Positions 9,664-21,340 of a stretch of 32,500 nucleotides of DNA are shown one piece after another. Both the position numbers and the translations under genes were made by a program. Below the pieces are notes generated by a model that did not search any database, was not told the origin of the DNA, and saw only the letters and a program-made list of their open reading frames with translations. The stretch comes from Cristatella mucedo (lineage: Eukaryota; Bryozoa; Phylactolaemata; Cristatellidae): the NCBI GenBank assembly GCA_009760855.2, contig WPIO01000003.1:12735001-12767500 (forward strand), in the 5' to 3' direction. Numbering within the stretch: position 1 is the first letter of the stretch; the number at the start of each line of letters is the position of its first letter.

Positions 9664-12585
9664 ATAGGGGAAGGAAGAGAGAGTGCGATGGCAAAGCCTG
9701 CGACGAGTAAATGTGCGATGGGAAAGTGAGCGAGAGATCTAGGTCAGCAAGGTTCCAAAAGCAGAGGCCCACACGTACACTTACGAATGCAATTCATCTC
9801 CTCGCTGTCATGCCTACAGTTAGCAAGCTTCTGCCACCCACGCGGGAGGCGAGAAAAAGCAGCACGATTTATCACGGCCTTGGTTGGTCCAGGAGTAAGG
9901 TGCTCGTCTTTACCGGCCTCGGTCATGGGCTTGAGCTCCGTGGCAAATGTCAAGCGGCTGGATAGAGATTAAGCTCCCTTAGGGCGTTATACAAATGATT
10001 TTTATTTATATAAAATTTTATAAAGCTACAGGGAACTGGAGCACCAATCTGGTCTTCTCCAAATCAACGCTGGATAAAAAAAAACAATTTGGTTTTTGCA
10101 CGTTTCAACCGAAGATGGCGGCTCGTTTATGGAAAGAAGACTTGCACAGATCTGGAGGAGGGCATTCTTGAGAAGTGTGCTGATTTGACGACAGGTACAT
10201 TCCTGCTCGCACCGTTGAACTCACTCGGTAGGTGGCCCCATTGATTTTGGACCGTGGCGACGTCTTAACTGCCTCCAATGATGACGCTCCGCTTATTAGC
10301 ATGGCGGCCTGGTCCTGACCCCTGACACTGCTCCGAGCAGTGGCGATGAGACTCCGAGGTTCTCGAAGCCACTTAAGTAAGCAAATACATTGATATGCAT
10401 TACACGTCACTTATTGCATGTCCTACACTTCGGCAGTTGCATCGTATTGGCTAGCATTTAGCTACCGCTGTTTCGGAAGGGGCCCGCCCATTCTTCCGGT
10501 AAACTAGAAACGATCGTGAATGACCAATGTGCATCCGCCTCGCTCGTGGTCGTCGCTTGGCGAAACGGGAATGCCTGCCGTGTAGTGCTATTGACTGATG
10601 GCAATGATTCTTTTAGAGCTAGGAAAGTAGAACCTGACCGCGGGGCGCCAATGAGGTGCTCTCAGAATAAAGTAGCACCTGACCGACTGCTGTTGGGTGC
10701 GCCAGCTGCTTCTGCTATTGCAAGTAGTGCAGCAGTGCTAGTGGAGTCTCACGGAGACGCAGGCGGGCGAACGTGAGCGGTGAACGAGACTATCTTTATT
10801 CCCCCAGCGGGTACATATACGAGCTGGGGACTTACTCACCACAGAGCTCACCGGCAAAGTGCTCTCATAATAAAACATAATTCCGTCGTCGCAGTTCGAG
10901 CTACGAAGATCGCGTATGTTCGACTTTGTAGGGACATATACAATCCGATCGAGCCATGGCGTCCCATTCTGTTGCTATTGTTCGCGAAGGGAAGTTTCGC
11001 CCATTCTTAACCGGAAAAAACCGGGATGTGTCACGTAGACTATTCTGTAGCCAACTCATCACAGATGAGAATCCTAGTTATCCACCACACCACAAGACGT
11101 CGACATTGTTTCTCATAGTCCGCAACGGAGTACTCCACGACGAATGCTAGCGTTGAAAAGTGCCACACATTACAACATTGTTACTGTAAAATCCAAGAAC
11201 ATCAAATCAGTTCTCTTTTTAAGCGCCCTTTCAATATGCATGCAGACGAACTGTAAAGTGCAAAGAGCCTCATACAAACGGTTTGCCTTAAATTTTCCTC
11301 AATTCCGGTATTGCATTGGCTTATACGGTATTGCAGTGCCTTCGGACAGGGGGATGCACCCAGGTTAAGAGTGATGCTTACTAAAGGCCTTGTGGATGAC
11401 TTTCCAGTGAATCGTTGGCGCATTGCTCGTCTGGACTATTTGTATATGTCGTCCATTTACAAATGGATCTGCTTACAACCGTTCGTTAATAATAAGCTAG
11501 ATTGTGACGTGAGGTATTGCACTAGGGTACCCAAGGGGTACGCATATAACTAAGTCAAGCTGATTTGAGGAGAACCCGTCTAGACTCGTTTAAGTCAGGG
11601 CACTCGCCTAATGCTGCCTGTGCAAAAAGACGCTGCACTTGATCCAAAGCTCCGAAGATAGTCTTGCCTGTCATGTTTTAGCGCTACTTAATTACCTTTG
11701 GGTACACGTATGTGCCTGTGTGTTGACCTGTACTGGTTCTAGAACGCATCTAATTTGAGATTTTGTTAGTCCCTTTTAGGTATTAAAACTCTCTTGCTCT
11801 AGCCTACTTATCGAAAATACTTCACAATCAGGTTTCGCATTGTAGCTTGCGTAACCGATCTCTAATCCTATGAAGACTATATCTTCGGTTTGCGTGCTAC
11901 AAAAACCTGTAACCTCTTTACGACGTCACGACATGCCCAAATGAAAATTTAAAAACGAGCTGAGCACCCACCGATTTTTCAAAGCAGTTTCATCCGAGTG
12001 AAATGTCCTTTTGTGTGCTTAAATGCTTAAAAGTTCTGAAATTGTGCATCTTATCAATAGCTAATTCATGCAATTTCTTTCCAGAACCTGGGAGGTGCCT
12101 AGAAATGTTTTTAGTTCTCCAAGGGTGCTGAACGCACGTCTTATGAATATGATTGGAGTAATTAAGAGCGTGCCAGTAGTTTTGGCTATATTGCAAAATT
12201 ACGACTAAAAGCTTTATACGAAAACCACAATCTACAAAAATTGTAGGTGCTTAGTCGGTCACTCTAAAAACTCATCGCTAACAAAAATATTTTTGAGCCT
12301 AATAACGGAATGGCTAGCCCTTTCAATTTCGATGCAAAGTTCTCTATCGTATCCCCAAAGTATTTCAATCCAGTCATGTTTGAATTTCACTGCAGCAGCT
12401 AGATGAACAAGCATTCGAAGAATGCTTGTAAGGACATGAAGAGTATCCTAGAAGGAAGGAATGAGGATAACCTGTTGGAGGAGGAAGAGGGCCGCACCAT
12501 TGGTCAGAGGCCTAAACTTAAAGGTCACGGCTAATTCCCCAGCCCCATGTGCGTAGCGGTAGAAGAGCTTTAACGGCCGTCTAAC
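9664..12585. other. Unassigned region, small local repeats only
   Basis: No domain is recognised in any frame. AAAGTAG(A/C)ACCTGACCG occurs at 10624-10640 and 10669-10685. A(G/A)GTGCTCTCA(G/T)AATAAA occurs at 10654-10671 and 10857-10874. A YY1-type AAGATGGCGGC at 10112-10122 overlaps an ATG, but the frame closes after 18 codons. From 11.5 to 12.4 kb the DNA is A/T-rich with only short frames. Confidence 0.3.
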
Positions 12586-12589
12586 CTAC

Positions 12590-12690
12590 GCTTGCAGTGG
12601 GCAGGTAATGAAGAATCGTCCACTGCGAGGCTCAAACCGCCCTCGACCTGGGTCGTGAAGAGCGAGCACCTGGCGGAGCCAGTCCTGAGG
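12590..12690 (-). mobile_element. tRNA-derived SINE-like head and body
   Basis: The minus strand has an A-box-like TGGCTCCGCCAGG (12669-12681) and a B-box-like GGTTTGAGCC (12629-12638). It then has a body segment GTGGACGATTCTTCATTACC that aligns with the body of the copy at 31955-32065 (CGGACAATTCTTTATTGCC). The shared body, not just tRNA-like boxes, is the reason to call a common SINE family. Confidence 0.55.
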
Positions 12691-12741
12691 CGGAGCCCAG
12701 TCGGTCCCGACACGTCGATCACTCGCGTCTGCCTGCTGGAG

Positions 12742-12763
12742 CAGATCTGCCGGGGCAGATCTG
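12742..12763. repeat. 10-bp inverted repeat
   Basis: CAGATCTGCC and GGCAGATCTG are separated by two G residues. Each arm contains the palindrome CAGATCTG. No function is assigned. Confidence 0.9.
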
Positions 12764-14095
12764 TCAGACTCTGAGTGACGCAGCACTTCTACAGGCTGAG
12801 TCGCGTAGAAGGTATGCCAGCCCATCGGATTGATGGCAAGAGAGCTTGGAAACGCCCGCGCTCGCCTGGTTGATTGCTGCTAACCGAGCCGAGACAGGCG
12901 CCTCGTCTGGGCTCTCTCTCTCGGAAGTTCGAGGCCCATCGTGTGCAGGAGTAAGGAACTTGTGGCCATTTTCTACAGCATCGTTAGTTGTTGCATTCTG
13001 GACGAGTCCTTCTAATTCTTAACCGACCTCGGAAGCTGCAAATAATTCAGCAGAATTTAAGGCTGACTCTTCTTCAGCTGCCGGAAAACGGGCGAGGCCT
13101 AAGCACGCACCTGCTGCCTTACACCACCACTTCCGTTGCAGCCGTACCATGATTTGCAAGGTGTGCAACTGAGCTGACCTTGTCGTCATGACAGGGGGTG
13201 ATAATCGGCTGCATAAAACTTCCCTCCCGAGACGAACCGTTTGATTAAATTAACTTGTTCGTGGCTTCATAAACTGCATGTATTGACTTCGCTGATGCCG
13301 TTTTCACAAATCTGTTGACATGCCATCGATAATGGGTACGTGACCAACGTACCACCAGTCTTCCAATTAAAAGACCTACTTACAAATGTAGCAATAAGCT
13401 CTAAAATTTATACATTAATTGTAGCTTGCAATTATAATTCCTTAGTACTTGCGGATCATCTAGGAATATGGAGCTTAGCCCTATTAGTCTATCATTTCTA
13501 TTAATTAGGTCAGAGTTAGGAAGGACAGCTAGTTTCACTGGCTGCGTTTCAAGAAAGATTTTTTGGAAAAGGAGACGTTGTGCCTGTTTGAACGTACTGT
13601 ATTGTCGGTGAACGTGTGTAGTCCAAAATACGCTGCACATTTTCTACCGTAAAATAATAACAAACTAACTTCACCTAACTAGCTTTCTCCATGAGAGATT
13701 GCAATTGATTGCTTGGGATGTGTTAACACATTCAATTGGGCTGCCTCAACGATTGAATCTACGTCTATGTCTCGTGATATTAAGACACCGTAATGGACGA
13801 GAGTCGCTACCAGCCACTTGCGTCCAGGAATTGATGAGATGGTGCAAAACTGGCAGTGAACTGCAATCTTAAACGGCTTTTTTAGATCAAGGCGAACGCA
13901 AAGCGAAGCTGCCAATTGCATACAATGCTCGTACCTCCATGGCCTGCTTTATCGAACACTACACGGGCGTTCAGTAGAGATGATGAAAAACGCCTGATTG
14001 GTGATGGAGTTGGTGTCAAATTCTCCAACTACGAGCTTTCAAGGTCGCTCGAACTATTTAAGGTCACTCGTTCACTCTCTCCCTCCCTCCGTACG
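12764..14095. other. Unassigned, two minus-strand frames of unknown status
   Basis: The minus-strand frames 13401-13640 and 13679-13921 have amino-acid mixtures that look less composition-driven than most frames here, and lie close together. I recognise no domain in either. They could be a decayed transposon or exons. Evidence is too thin to call a gene. Confidence 0.2.
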
Positions 14096-14108
14096 TATGT
14101 CTCTCTCT

Positions 14109-14156
<48 letters not shown>
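14096..14156. repeat. (TC)n microsatellite with C run
   Basis: A TC run interrupted by a run of about ten C residues. Confidence 0.95.
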
Positions 14157-14160
<4 letters not shown>

Positions 14161-16770
14161 ACACACACGCAAGCACGCACGTACAAACGCGTGTGCAAAA
14201 ATTCAGTATTAGCACACTGTTCTAGTTCCATAACACATTTTCTGCTGCTAGACCTCTGACAGGTGCTTGCAGGTACTCTGGCCACACAGACAGGCAGTGC
14301 GCGGGCGGCGATGTACATAGGTAACGATCGTTTAGCCAATGTCGAGGCTCGTCGGAGCGGCTGCCGAAAGTCGCTAGCGAATCTGACAAGCTCTGCTGCT
14401 CCCACTCTGCCCGTCACGCGCGGCGCGCGTGGCTTTCGATCGTCTGTAGGCAGCAGTTCTAGGAATGGCCCTCTGGCGGCGAGCTCTTGCGCCTAGTCAC
14501 CCACTTCCCGCTGCTTGGCCAGATGAAGCAGGCCCTGGAGACTGAGGGCCGCTTGATTGATTGAAAGCGGCATGCGAGCACCACTCGGAACGGGCTTCCG
14601 TGCACGCACGCCGAGAATCCCGCTGCGGCCCAGTGACACTTCGCTCGTCCCGCTCCAGTCTGTACGCCGGAAGCGAGCCGGGCAGGGCTGCCGCTGTTTC
14701 CCAGCATCCCCGGAGGGGCAGCGAAAGCCGTCGGCGAGCCTGCCGACAGCGTTCGGCCTTTGCCGGCGTGTGTGCCCGCAAGCAATCGGCTCGCCGTCGG
14801 TGCCAATAAGGCAGTTATTTCCAGATTACCCTCTCGGCAGTAATTGCCAGACCACTCTCTCGGGATGTGCCAGCTAGATGCCGACGTCGATCGAGAAGCT
14901 ATGATGACCTTCGCAGCTCAGAGCTCGCCCGGCTCAAGCCATCCGCCGATTGCCCGTCTGGTGTCGAGCTATGCAATAGCAATCTTTGGTTCTGTATTTT
15001 GTTTTTAATTACACAGACTTCAGCAGCGGGGATAAAGTATACCGTGCAAGGGCCCGACGGCAGCCTGCTTATCTGCCTCTTAAGCCAGTGGGTTCTGGCG
15101 CCAAACCGCTCGAAGCCAATGAACACGGAATCGTTACGGCAACTCTTTTCCTGCTGAGAAGACATGTCTTATGGCTCTGTCAATTTGAGTGCTCCGTAAA
15201 CTTGTTGGTGGCGCAGCTTCCGACCGTTGGCTTGTCCTCGAGTTCTCGCTCAGGTATTACCGTGCAGTCGCTGCTACGGACTCCACGGCTGCTCAGCTGC
15301 TGCTGCTACGAGAAAATCAAATGCATGTGGATTTAATTAGTCAATTCGCCACTTTCTCGGGTGCACAGTCGCTTAAAGCAACGCTCGTTGCTTTTGCACC
15401 GGCTGTCGAGTAATGCAGTCGAGTAAGTTTCAGCACTGCTTTTTTTAACGAGCAAGCGCCGAAGGCTGCTGCTCGCCGCTCTCCGTCGCCTGGAATCACT
15501 CTCACGCTTGCTTTCGCTATCGAAATCGACCGCCGTCCAAGTTCCTGGCAATGGTCGGACAAGGCGACTCCTATAAGCTGATTGATGGCACACACCGGAT
15601 CCCGGATAGCGCTCGCGCGCTGCTTCAGAGACTCTGCATTTCGCGAGCGGCCTTGGCTCGGAGCCAACCGGACGAGGGTGCGGCGATGGCGGCGGCGGGT
15701 GGCGTCTGGCGTCGAGTGGTGCAGGCTTCCGCTCGACGCCGCGCAGCAGCTCCCAGCCGATGAGCCACCCCAAGCCGCCGCCCATTGCGGACGTAACCTA
15801 CCTGCCAATCGTGGTGCTGCCATTTCATTGCTGTCGATTGGCATCGTTCGTCATGCTCGACGCACGACAGCCGCACAGATAGACGGACGAATGAGGCGAA
15901 ACTATATCCTGAAGGCCATGTCGCGCCTGACGTCCGGCTGCCTGAACGTGGGAACTTGGATGAAAGCAAAAGACCTTGCCGCCGGGTTCGCAGCGCTCCT
16001 CGAAAGACAACGATGCAAGTCGTGACGATGCACTCAGACGCGTCCGTTCGATCAGCTTCGAGACGACGTGCGTCTGTTCAACACTCAAGAGTCTTCCTGC
16101 TCGATCCTTACTCGGTGTCGGGAGTTCAAGTTCGCAGACAACTAGACAGTTTTTTCCCTTTTAGGTCAAATGTGTGTCAGACTTCTGTTAGGCTCAATTG
16201 GAGCTAACACTTAGTCAGTATTTAAGGCTTCCAAATTGATTGTGAATCTGACCATGAAGTGCCTCGGTTACTTGCCCTGCTGGCCTCACCCGCCCTCCGT
16301 ACTTCTTGCTTGGATGACAAACTCACCATCGCTCCCGGTGAAACGCGGCAAAACCCGGTCCCGGCCACGTGCGAAAGTTAACTCTGGCCGACTCGGGGGG
16401 GGGGGCGGTGCACGACGGCTTCGATTGACTTCGAAGCGTTTGCCCAACCGACGATGGCCACGCACTAATTTGATGAAATATGCCACCAGCACGAATGCAA
16501 GCGGACGCGTTGACCAGCCGTGTCGTCGTGCGTGCATGGAGCCTTAGTACTCAGACGCTTTCGACACTTCACTGTCTTCCAGCTACGTGGCAGCTTTCGC
16601 GGGGCGACGGCTCTCAAAGCTCGAGGGGAGCCGCTGTGTGCACGGCTGTATGCACTGCTTTTGCAATAAACATTCGCCAAGGTAGACGGAAGTGCCCGCC
16701 AGCGAATTTTTTTATCGACAGCACAGATAATTCCGCCTCGTCTTTTCCTTTTACACGTCGCCTCAAACCA
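14157..16770. other. GC-rich unassigned region
   Basis: There are many overlapping open frames on both strands, the longest about 167 codons. All look composition-driven (Arg, Ala, Ser rich) and none has a recognisable domain. A G run lies near 16390. The density of CpG would fit an unmethylated island, but I found no convincing start or splice structure. Confidence 0.3.
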
Positions 16771-16780
16771 AATTACTAGT

Positions 16781-17100
16781 TAATAATAAGGATAATATAT
16801 TTTATGTAGCGCCCTCAGAGAACTCAATCTCTTTCTAGGCGCTTTAAATTTGCTGCAAAGAAAGCACGATCAAATGGCTAGTGGCAGTATGCTCAATAAA
16901 CATCATGAATAACATGGTTAGGGGTGACATGCATAGTGTCAGCATGCACGTATGGTTAGAGGCAGCATGCAGTGTCAGCACTCATAAGCACATAAAGAAC
17001 GAAGCACAGGGACTCCCTCAATGCTTCGATAAATATATGTGTTTTCAGCTTCTTTTTTAATGTGGACAAGTCGCAGATGTCGTGATGCAGTTTTGTGGGC
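16781..17100 (-). pseudogene. LINE 3' end: RT C-terminus, 3'UTR, hairpin, tail
   Basis: Reading minus, 17095 downward encodes SPTKLHHDICDL then STLKKKLKTHIF. These match the usual closing block of L2/CR1 RT proteins (KLWNSLP..., FKKxLKTHLF). About 200 bp of untranslated sequence follows, including an imperfect repeat around GGCAGCATGC. The hairpin comes next (right arm GGCGCTTT at 16838-16845; left arm degraded to TAGCGCC at 16807-16813) and then a TAATAATAAGG tail. It is truncated at the junction near 17095. Confidence 0.7.
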
Positions 17101-17559
17101 GATCCAAGTGTAACTCAAAAAATGGAAAGACTATCGTTCAAAATCGGCTCCACCAGCATATCTCCTCTGGATTTTCCTCGAATCTAGGTGTCCTGTTCCA
17201 AAGTGACCTTTCACTAGATGAACGCATCGGCTCCACAGTCAAGTCAGCCTACTTTCAGCTATATAACATTGCGAAAAGTCGGGCTTCTTTAGACCGGGAT
17301 ACTACATCCAAGTTGTCCATGCATTTTTAACATCCCTTCTCGACTTCTGTAACTCACCGCTTGCAGGTACCGGCCTATGTAATCGGGCGCTTACTGTTGG
17401 TGCAAAACTCTGCAGCCAGGCTTGTATATCGTGAGCGTCGCAGTTGCTACATCACAGCACTTCTCGCCGAGCTGCATTAGTCCCAATCAAGCAACATAAC
17501 GACTTCGGTCAATAACTGCTTTAGGTCCCTTCATACTCTGTCTTCAGCCTAACGCTCTG
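17090..17559 (+). pseudogene. Inverted LINE RT segment (thumb region)
   Basis: The plus strand encodes NLGVLFQSDLSLDERI, TVKSAYFQLYNIAKSRASL and LDRDTTSKL, closely matching the minus-strand RT piece at 207-521. It continues in broken frames through LDFCNSPLAG and AKLCSQACIS-like sequence. The nucleotide match to the other copy begins at TTGTGGGC (near 17094), the same bases that lie at the end of the oppositely oriented 3' piece. Multiple frameshifts make it non-functional. Confidence 0.78.
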
Positions 17560-17566
17560 AATTACT

Positions 17567-18798
17567 CCCCGACCAGACCGACCAGGCATTGTACTATCCA
17601 CTGCTCTGACTAAGCTTGCATGCTATGCTTAAAGGCACGTTGGTACCACCCAGCACCAAGAACTGCTTTTGCAAACGTGGGCGTGTGTCGACGACGCCCA
17701 CAGTGGCCGATGCCTACGTTTTAATGCTGAAGCCTACAATGGCTACGGATGAGCAGCACTCGAGGGCCAGCAGGGGCGGCCCTGAATGTAAGAGTGCAAC
17801 ACACAGACACTCGCCGGCATAACACCCATGCCCACTTGTGACCCGGGCATGACCCGGCCTAGCATCAGTATGCCAGCATAAGCTAGCCAGCTTCAGCGAG
17901 TAGCGTTCCATTCGCTGCCACTTGGTATCGAATGACATCGAGACGTCGATTACGAGGCTAGACCGCTCGAGAGAGCCATTCCCTGTCAGCGAATCGTCCC
18001 GTCACTGCGAGTCATCCATCACAGTGGTCCATCTCACCACTGCCAGCCGTTAGGTTCGCTTCGAGCTCTTGCCCTCCAACGTTAGCGATGCGAATGTATG
18101 CACCCAGCTAATATATAGCGAGGCAGCGAGTCGATAGGCATTGCAGCGAACTTAGCCGGCCTGAAAGAAGTTGGTAGCAACTTTCGGCGGTGATTGTTTT
18201 TTATTAACCGGCGAAAGAAGCAAGCAAGCAGAAGAATGCAAAATAGTCATGCACGTTCAAAACTATTATCAAATACTTAATTGATTACTTCCTAAAAGTG
18301 GCTCCTGATAAAAAAATCCCACTCAAGCTTGAAACATGCTCAGGTAGACGCACCGGCATATACCTAGAGTAAGCGTATAATGCATGCATATATCACGCTG
18401 CATATATATGTAGACAAATATTAATGAACATACATTGAGCTCTCAGCCGCGAAAGCACGCATTGCTTACTTGCAATTTGCCCATGAAGACTCTCAGAAGC
18501 GCCAATCGTAGCAAGTCAGCGTACTCCCCCCCCCCGCGGAGTTGCTTTGGAGTGCTAAATTCTCCCATCAGCCCCTCATGTTTAATAAAGCTTTTATGGA
18601 GGGCCCACGCAAGCCCATACGATGGACGATTTCGCGTGACTGATCGCCGCTCGAGCGCCATTACAGGATAAATACACAGGACAGAACGGGGAAATGAACG
18701 AGCAGCGACTTTCGTCTAGGAACTCGGCAGAAGCATTGTAAGCACATAGGTGGCTTCCTCGGCGACAGGACTCCACAGGCTCCTCGATCTCCAGACTT
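17567..18798. other. Unassigned
   Basis: No domain is recognised. A run of C residues lies near 18527. Short frames (17616-17822, 18435-18671) are unsupported. Confidence 0.3.
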
Positions 18799-18828
18799 CT
18801 CTGTCTGTCTGTCTGTCTCTCTCTCTCA
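18799..18828. repeat. (TCTG)n/(TC)n microsatellite
   Basis: Four TCTG units pass into TC repeats. Confidence 0.9.
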
Positions 18829-19311
18829 AAACCGTTCACATTCAAAGCGCCGGTCGCAGAAGCTACAGCTGCGAACGTCTCGCTGCCTTCTCTTGCAGTC
18901 ACCCTTCGTGTTGTGCGTCAGATACAGCTCATTGGCAACACACTTTCGCAAGATTTAATATTGTTGCCAAGATTTCTAAGGCGTAGCAGAAAGCCGCCGG
19001 TAGCATAGCCTCGTCGTACTGGTCACTAATTCGAGTTTTTGGCTTCCTCCCCGAGCCGAAGAGGTATCTCGGGCGACCAAGCTCGGTGTAGACCTTTACC
19101 TAAATTTATCGAGCTACCTCCAGATATTCCGCTGATGTATTCGCTGTGAATGTACTTGAGCTGTCCAAGGATATTCTACTCAAAGCAGAATTTGCTTAAC
19201 ATGAAGGCTGATGTCACCATTATGGCCATTGTGACTGCAGCTTCACTACTTCTAGTCGGCCGCCGCTAGCATGGGACAGCCTCTTAAATTCCGCCTGTTA
19301 AATTTCCGATC
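18829..19311. other. Nothing recognised
   Basis: Mixed-composition DNA up to the next LINE insertion; no gene or repeat identified. Confidence 0.3.
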
Positions 19312-19325
19312 GCTAAAAGCCAAGG

Positions 19326-19443
19326 ATAATTTAATAATAATATTAATAATAACACACTTGGTATAGAGCCCTCAGAGAACTAAATGTCTTTCTAGGCACT
19401 TTACAGTTGCTGCAAATGAAGCACGATCGAATGGTTAGTGGCC
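19326..19443 (-). mobile_element. LINE 3' hairpin and (TAA)n tail
   Basis: A TAATAATAATATTAATAATAA-type tail is followed by ACACACTTGGTA, degraded arms (ATAGAGCC at 19372-19379, GGCACTTT at 19395-19402) and a 3'UTR block GCACGATCGAATGGTTAGTG. The block nearly matches the copy near 16.87 kb and more loosely the one near 27.48 kb. Confidence 0.8.
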
Positions 19444-19469
19444 AAAGGATTTGCTTATCACGATCAGGT

Positions 19470-20330
19470 TATGCAAGAGAAGCTAGATCCTTTTTCTGCT
19501 GACCGCGACGAAGATGACGCCCAGCTCTGGTGGATGTATATCTGAGACCACCCTATCAGGGTTCTCATTCTTTCAGTCCATGCGGTCAGACAAGGTGGGT
19601 GGCGGGGTCGCAATTGTTCTTCGTGGATCGTTTGGCTATTTGACATGCGGTTTTTTGCATGGTGCGTCTTTTGAATCTGTTGCAATCAGGTTCCCATCAA
19701 AGAATATGCCTCTCACAGTTGCGGCTATCGGCCTCCTTCTATCTGTCTAGCCTTGTTCATGGAGGAGTTTTCGGAGTTACTCACTAAAATTGTTGTGCGA
19801 GACAGGCCGTTATTGATTGCAGGTGAAGACTAGATTCACGTCGACAATTCTAGCAACCGTCAGGTCCGCTCAATTACTGACTGTTTGCATAACTTCGGTT
19901 TGGTGCAACATTTTAATCATACCAATCACATCGGTGGACACAGCTTGGATCTCGTTACCACTAAGGATGTCTGCCCCAATGACCTTGTTGTGTGCCCACT
20001 GTTCATCTAGGATCATCGCTCACTCGCGTTTATTGCACCAGGGCCGTTGTACGTGCAAGGTAACGTCGAGTTTGTCCAGCGACGCGAATTAGAAAGCACG
20101 CACTCGGAAAGGTTTGTGAAATCTGTAAGGCTGGTCATCTTGATCTGCATCCAGACTTAACCGACAGCCTTGTTACCCTCACTTCTGTAGTGAATATGAA
20201 CTTAGGAGTTCCCCTTGACAAGCATGCTCCCATACATTCTGTCCGTGTACAGAGTCGTTGAGATTCCTTTCAGTTATACAAAATAACTTTAAAAGATGCC
20301 CCGCGCTTCAAGAAGTCAAGGTCTGATGAC
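19470..20330 (+). pseudogene. LINE endonuclease domain, broken
   Basis: This is the apurinic-type endonuclease that nicks target DNA to prime reverse transcription. The plus strand shows SFFQSMRSDKVGGGVAIV, FESVAIRF and MPLTVAAI (19514-19728). After a frame change it shows FSELLTKIVVRDRPLLIAG, then GED and a stop where GDFN is expected, GGHSLDLVTT (usual GHTLDLV) and a stop replacing Ser in SDHRSL (stop at 20008-20010). The post-endonuclease linker LDLHPD...PLDKHAPIHS(V)RVQSR follows near 20140-20260; the same linker occurs at 30003-30200 on the minus strand. Identity is firm. Confidence 0.85.
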
Positions 20331-20750
20331 GTTCTAGTCAATCACGTCCGATACCTATCTAAGATTAGGAACCGTCTTCCAGGGTTACTTCTAAAAATTC
20401 AACTAGCTTCCTGGTTCTGTCTCGGCTAGATTATTGCAATTGCAGTTCGGCTGGGCAAGCGAAAAAGCCACTCGGCCACTGCAGCTGATGATCAATATGG
20501 CTGCAAGGCTAGTTTACAAATGCCAGAGGTTTGACCATGTGTCTCATTTGCTGGAAGACCTCAGATGGCTGCCGGTTGAGCAACGGATGCAGAGCAGAGT
20601 AGTTCTTACGCTGACCCACAAAGTCCGCCATGCCTTGGCTCATTGATACATCGCTGAACTGCTGCACCAGTTTCAGCCACCTCGTGCCCTCAGATCGTCC
20701 TCCGACAATAAATTAGCTATTACTTTCCTTAGCTTCAAGACTTTTTGGTG
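20331..20750 (+). pseudogene. LINE RT C-terminal part joined after internal deletion
   Basis: Right after KKSRSD the sequence jumps to NHVRYLSKIRNRLP, DYCNC-like sequence, AARLVYK, WLPVEQRMQSRV, LTHKVRHALAH and LLHQFQPPRALRSSS. In the copy at 27.4-30.4 kb the corresponding points lie about 1.35 kb apart, with the whole catalytic RT core between them. That core is absent here. Stops and frameshifts add to the damage. Confidence 0.78.
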
Positions 20751-21340
20751 AAAGAAACTAAGTGAGGAAGACGCCCTAAATGCTCCGCTACGCTAAAAGC
20801 GGATAGCTCATGCAAGCCTCTAAATGGGTTCCTATCATGCGACTATCACTCAAAACAGAGTCTGGTTACTTGGTCAAGCGACCGATATTTTTGAATGAGA
20901 ACATCGTGGCTTATTATAAACTTGGGCGTGACTAACTGCATCGTAAACTAATTTGTGAAGTATTCACACACGTTGTCAATATATGCTAAGTGTTAGGGAC
21001 TGGGACAGTGTGGAAGTTCCGCTTACAAAAAGGCACCTGGTATTGAGCAAGGATCTAGTTTAGCTGTTGATTAAGTCGCTGCAGTAGCTTTTTCGCCAGC
21101 AAGCTTCCTGGCGTAGTAAAAAATAAAAAATGGCTTTGGGAATTCTCCAAATTAAGCATTGGGGCGCCACTGAGCTAGCCAAACGCATCCATGCATCAGC
21201 ATGGCTGGCATTGCCGAGTTCTACGTTTTGTCTCGAGACAAAAGCAGCCCTACTGCTGAGAGTATCAAAACAGTCTCATTGCAGCACTTTTGTTCCATAA
21301 ATTTTGTTGACACCGCTCAGGAAATAAAGAAAATACTCCA
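20751..21340. other. Unassigned block interrupting the LINE
   Basis: LINE coding similarity stops near KTFW (20750) and resumes near 21340-21400 with KAFGDK and NRSFCSVGLRLQNSL. The 590 bp between has no recognised feature. It may be a later insertion; the flanks TTTGGTGAAAGA and TTCGGTGACAAGA are similar, but they are also expected to resemble each other as versions of the same LINE codons. Confidence 0.35.

Larger units (their letters stand above)
16771..17566. mobile_element. LINE insertion with inverted 5' part
   Basis: The 3' end of an L2-like LINE on the minus strand (16781 to about 17095) is joined head to head with an upstream piece of the same kind of element on the plus strand (about 17090 to 17559). 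This arrangement is the one made by twin priming during LINE insertion. The seven bases AATTACT occur just outside the tail (16771-16777) and again at 17560-17566, and may be the target-site duplication, although such a short match could be chance. Confidence 0.6.

Noticed and set aside
15333-16025. Overlapping 110-167 codon frames on both strands
   Set aside because: All appear together because the DNA is GC-rich with few stops; no domain or conserved motif is seen.
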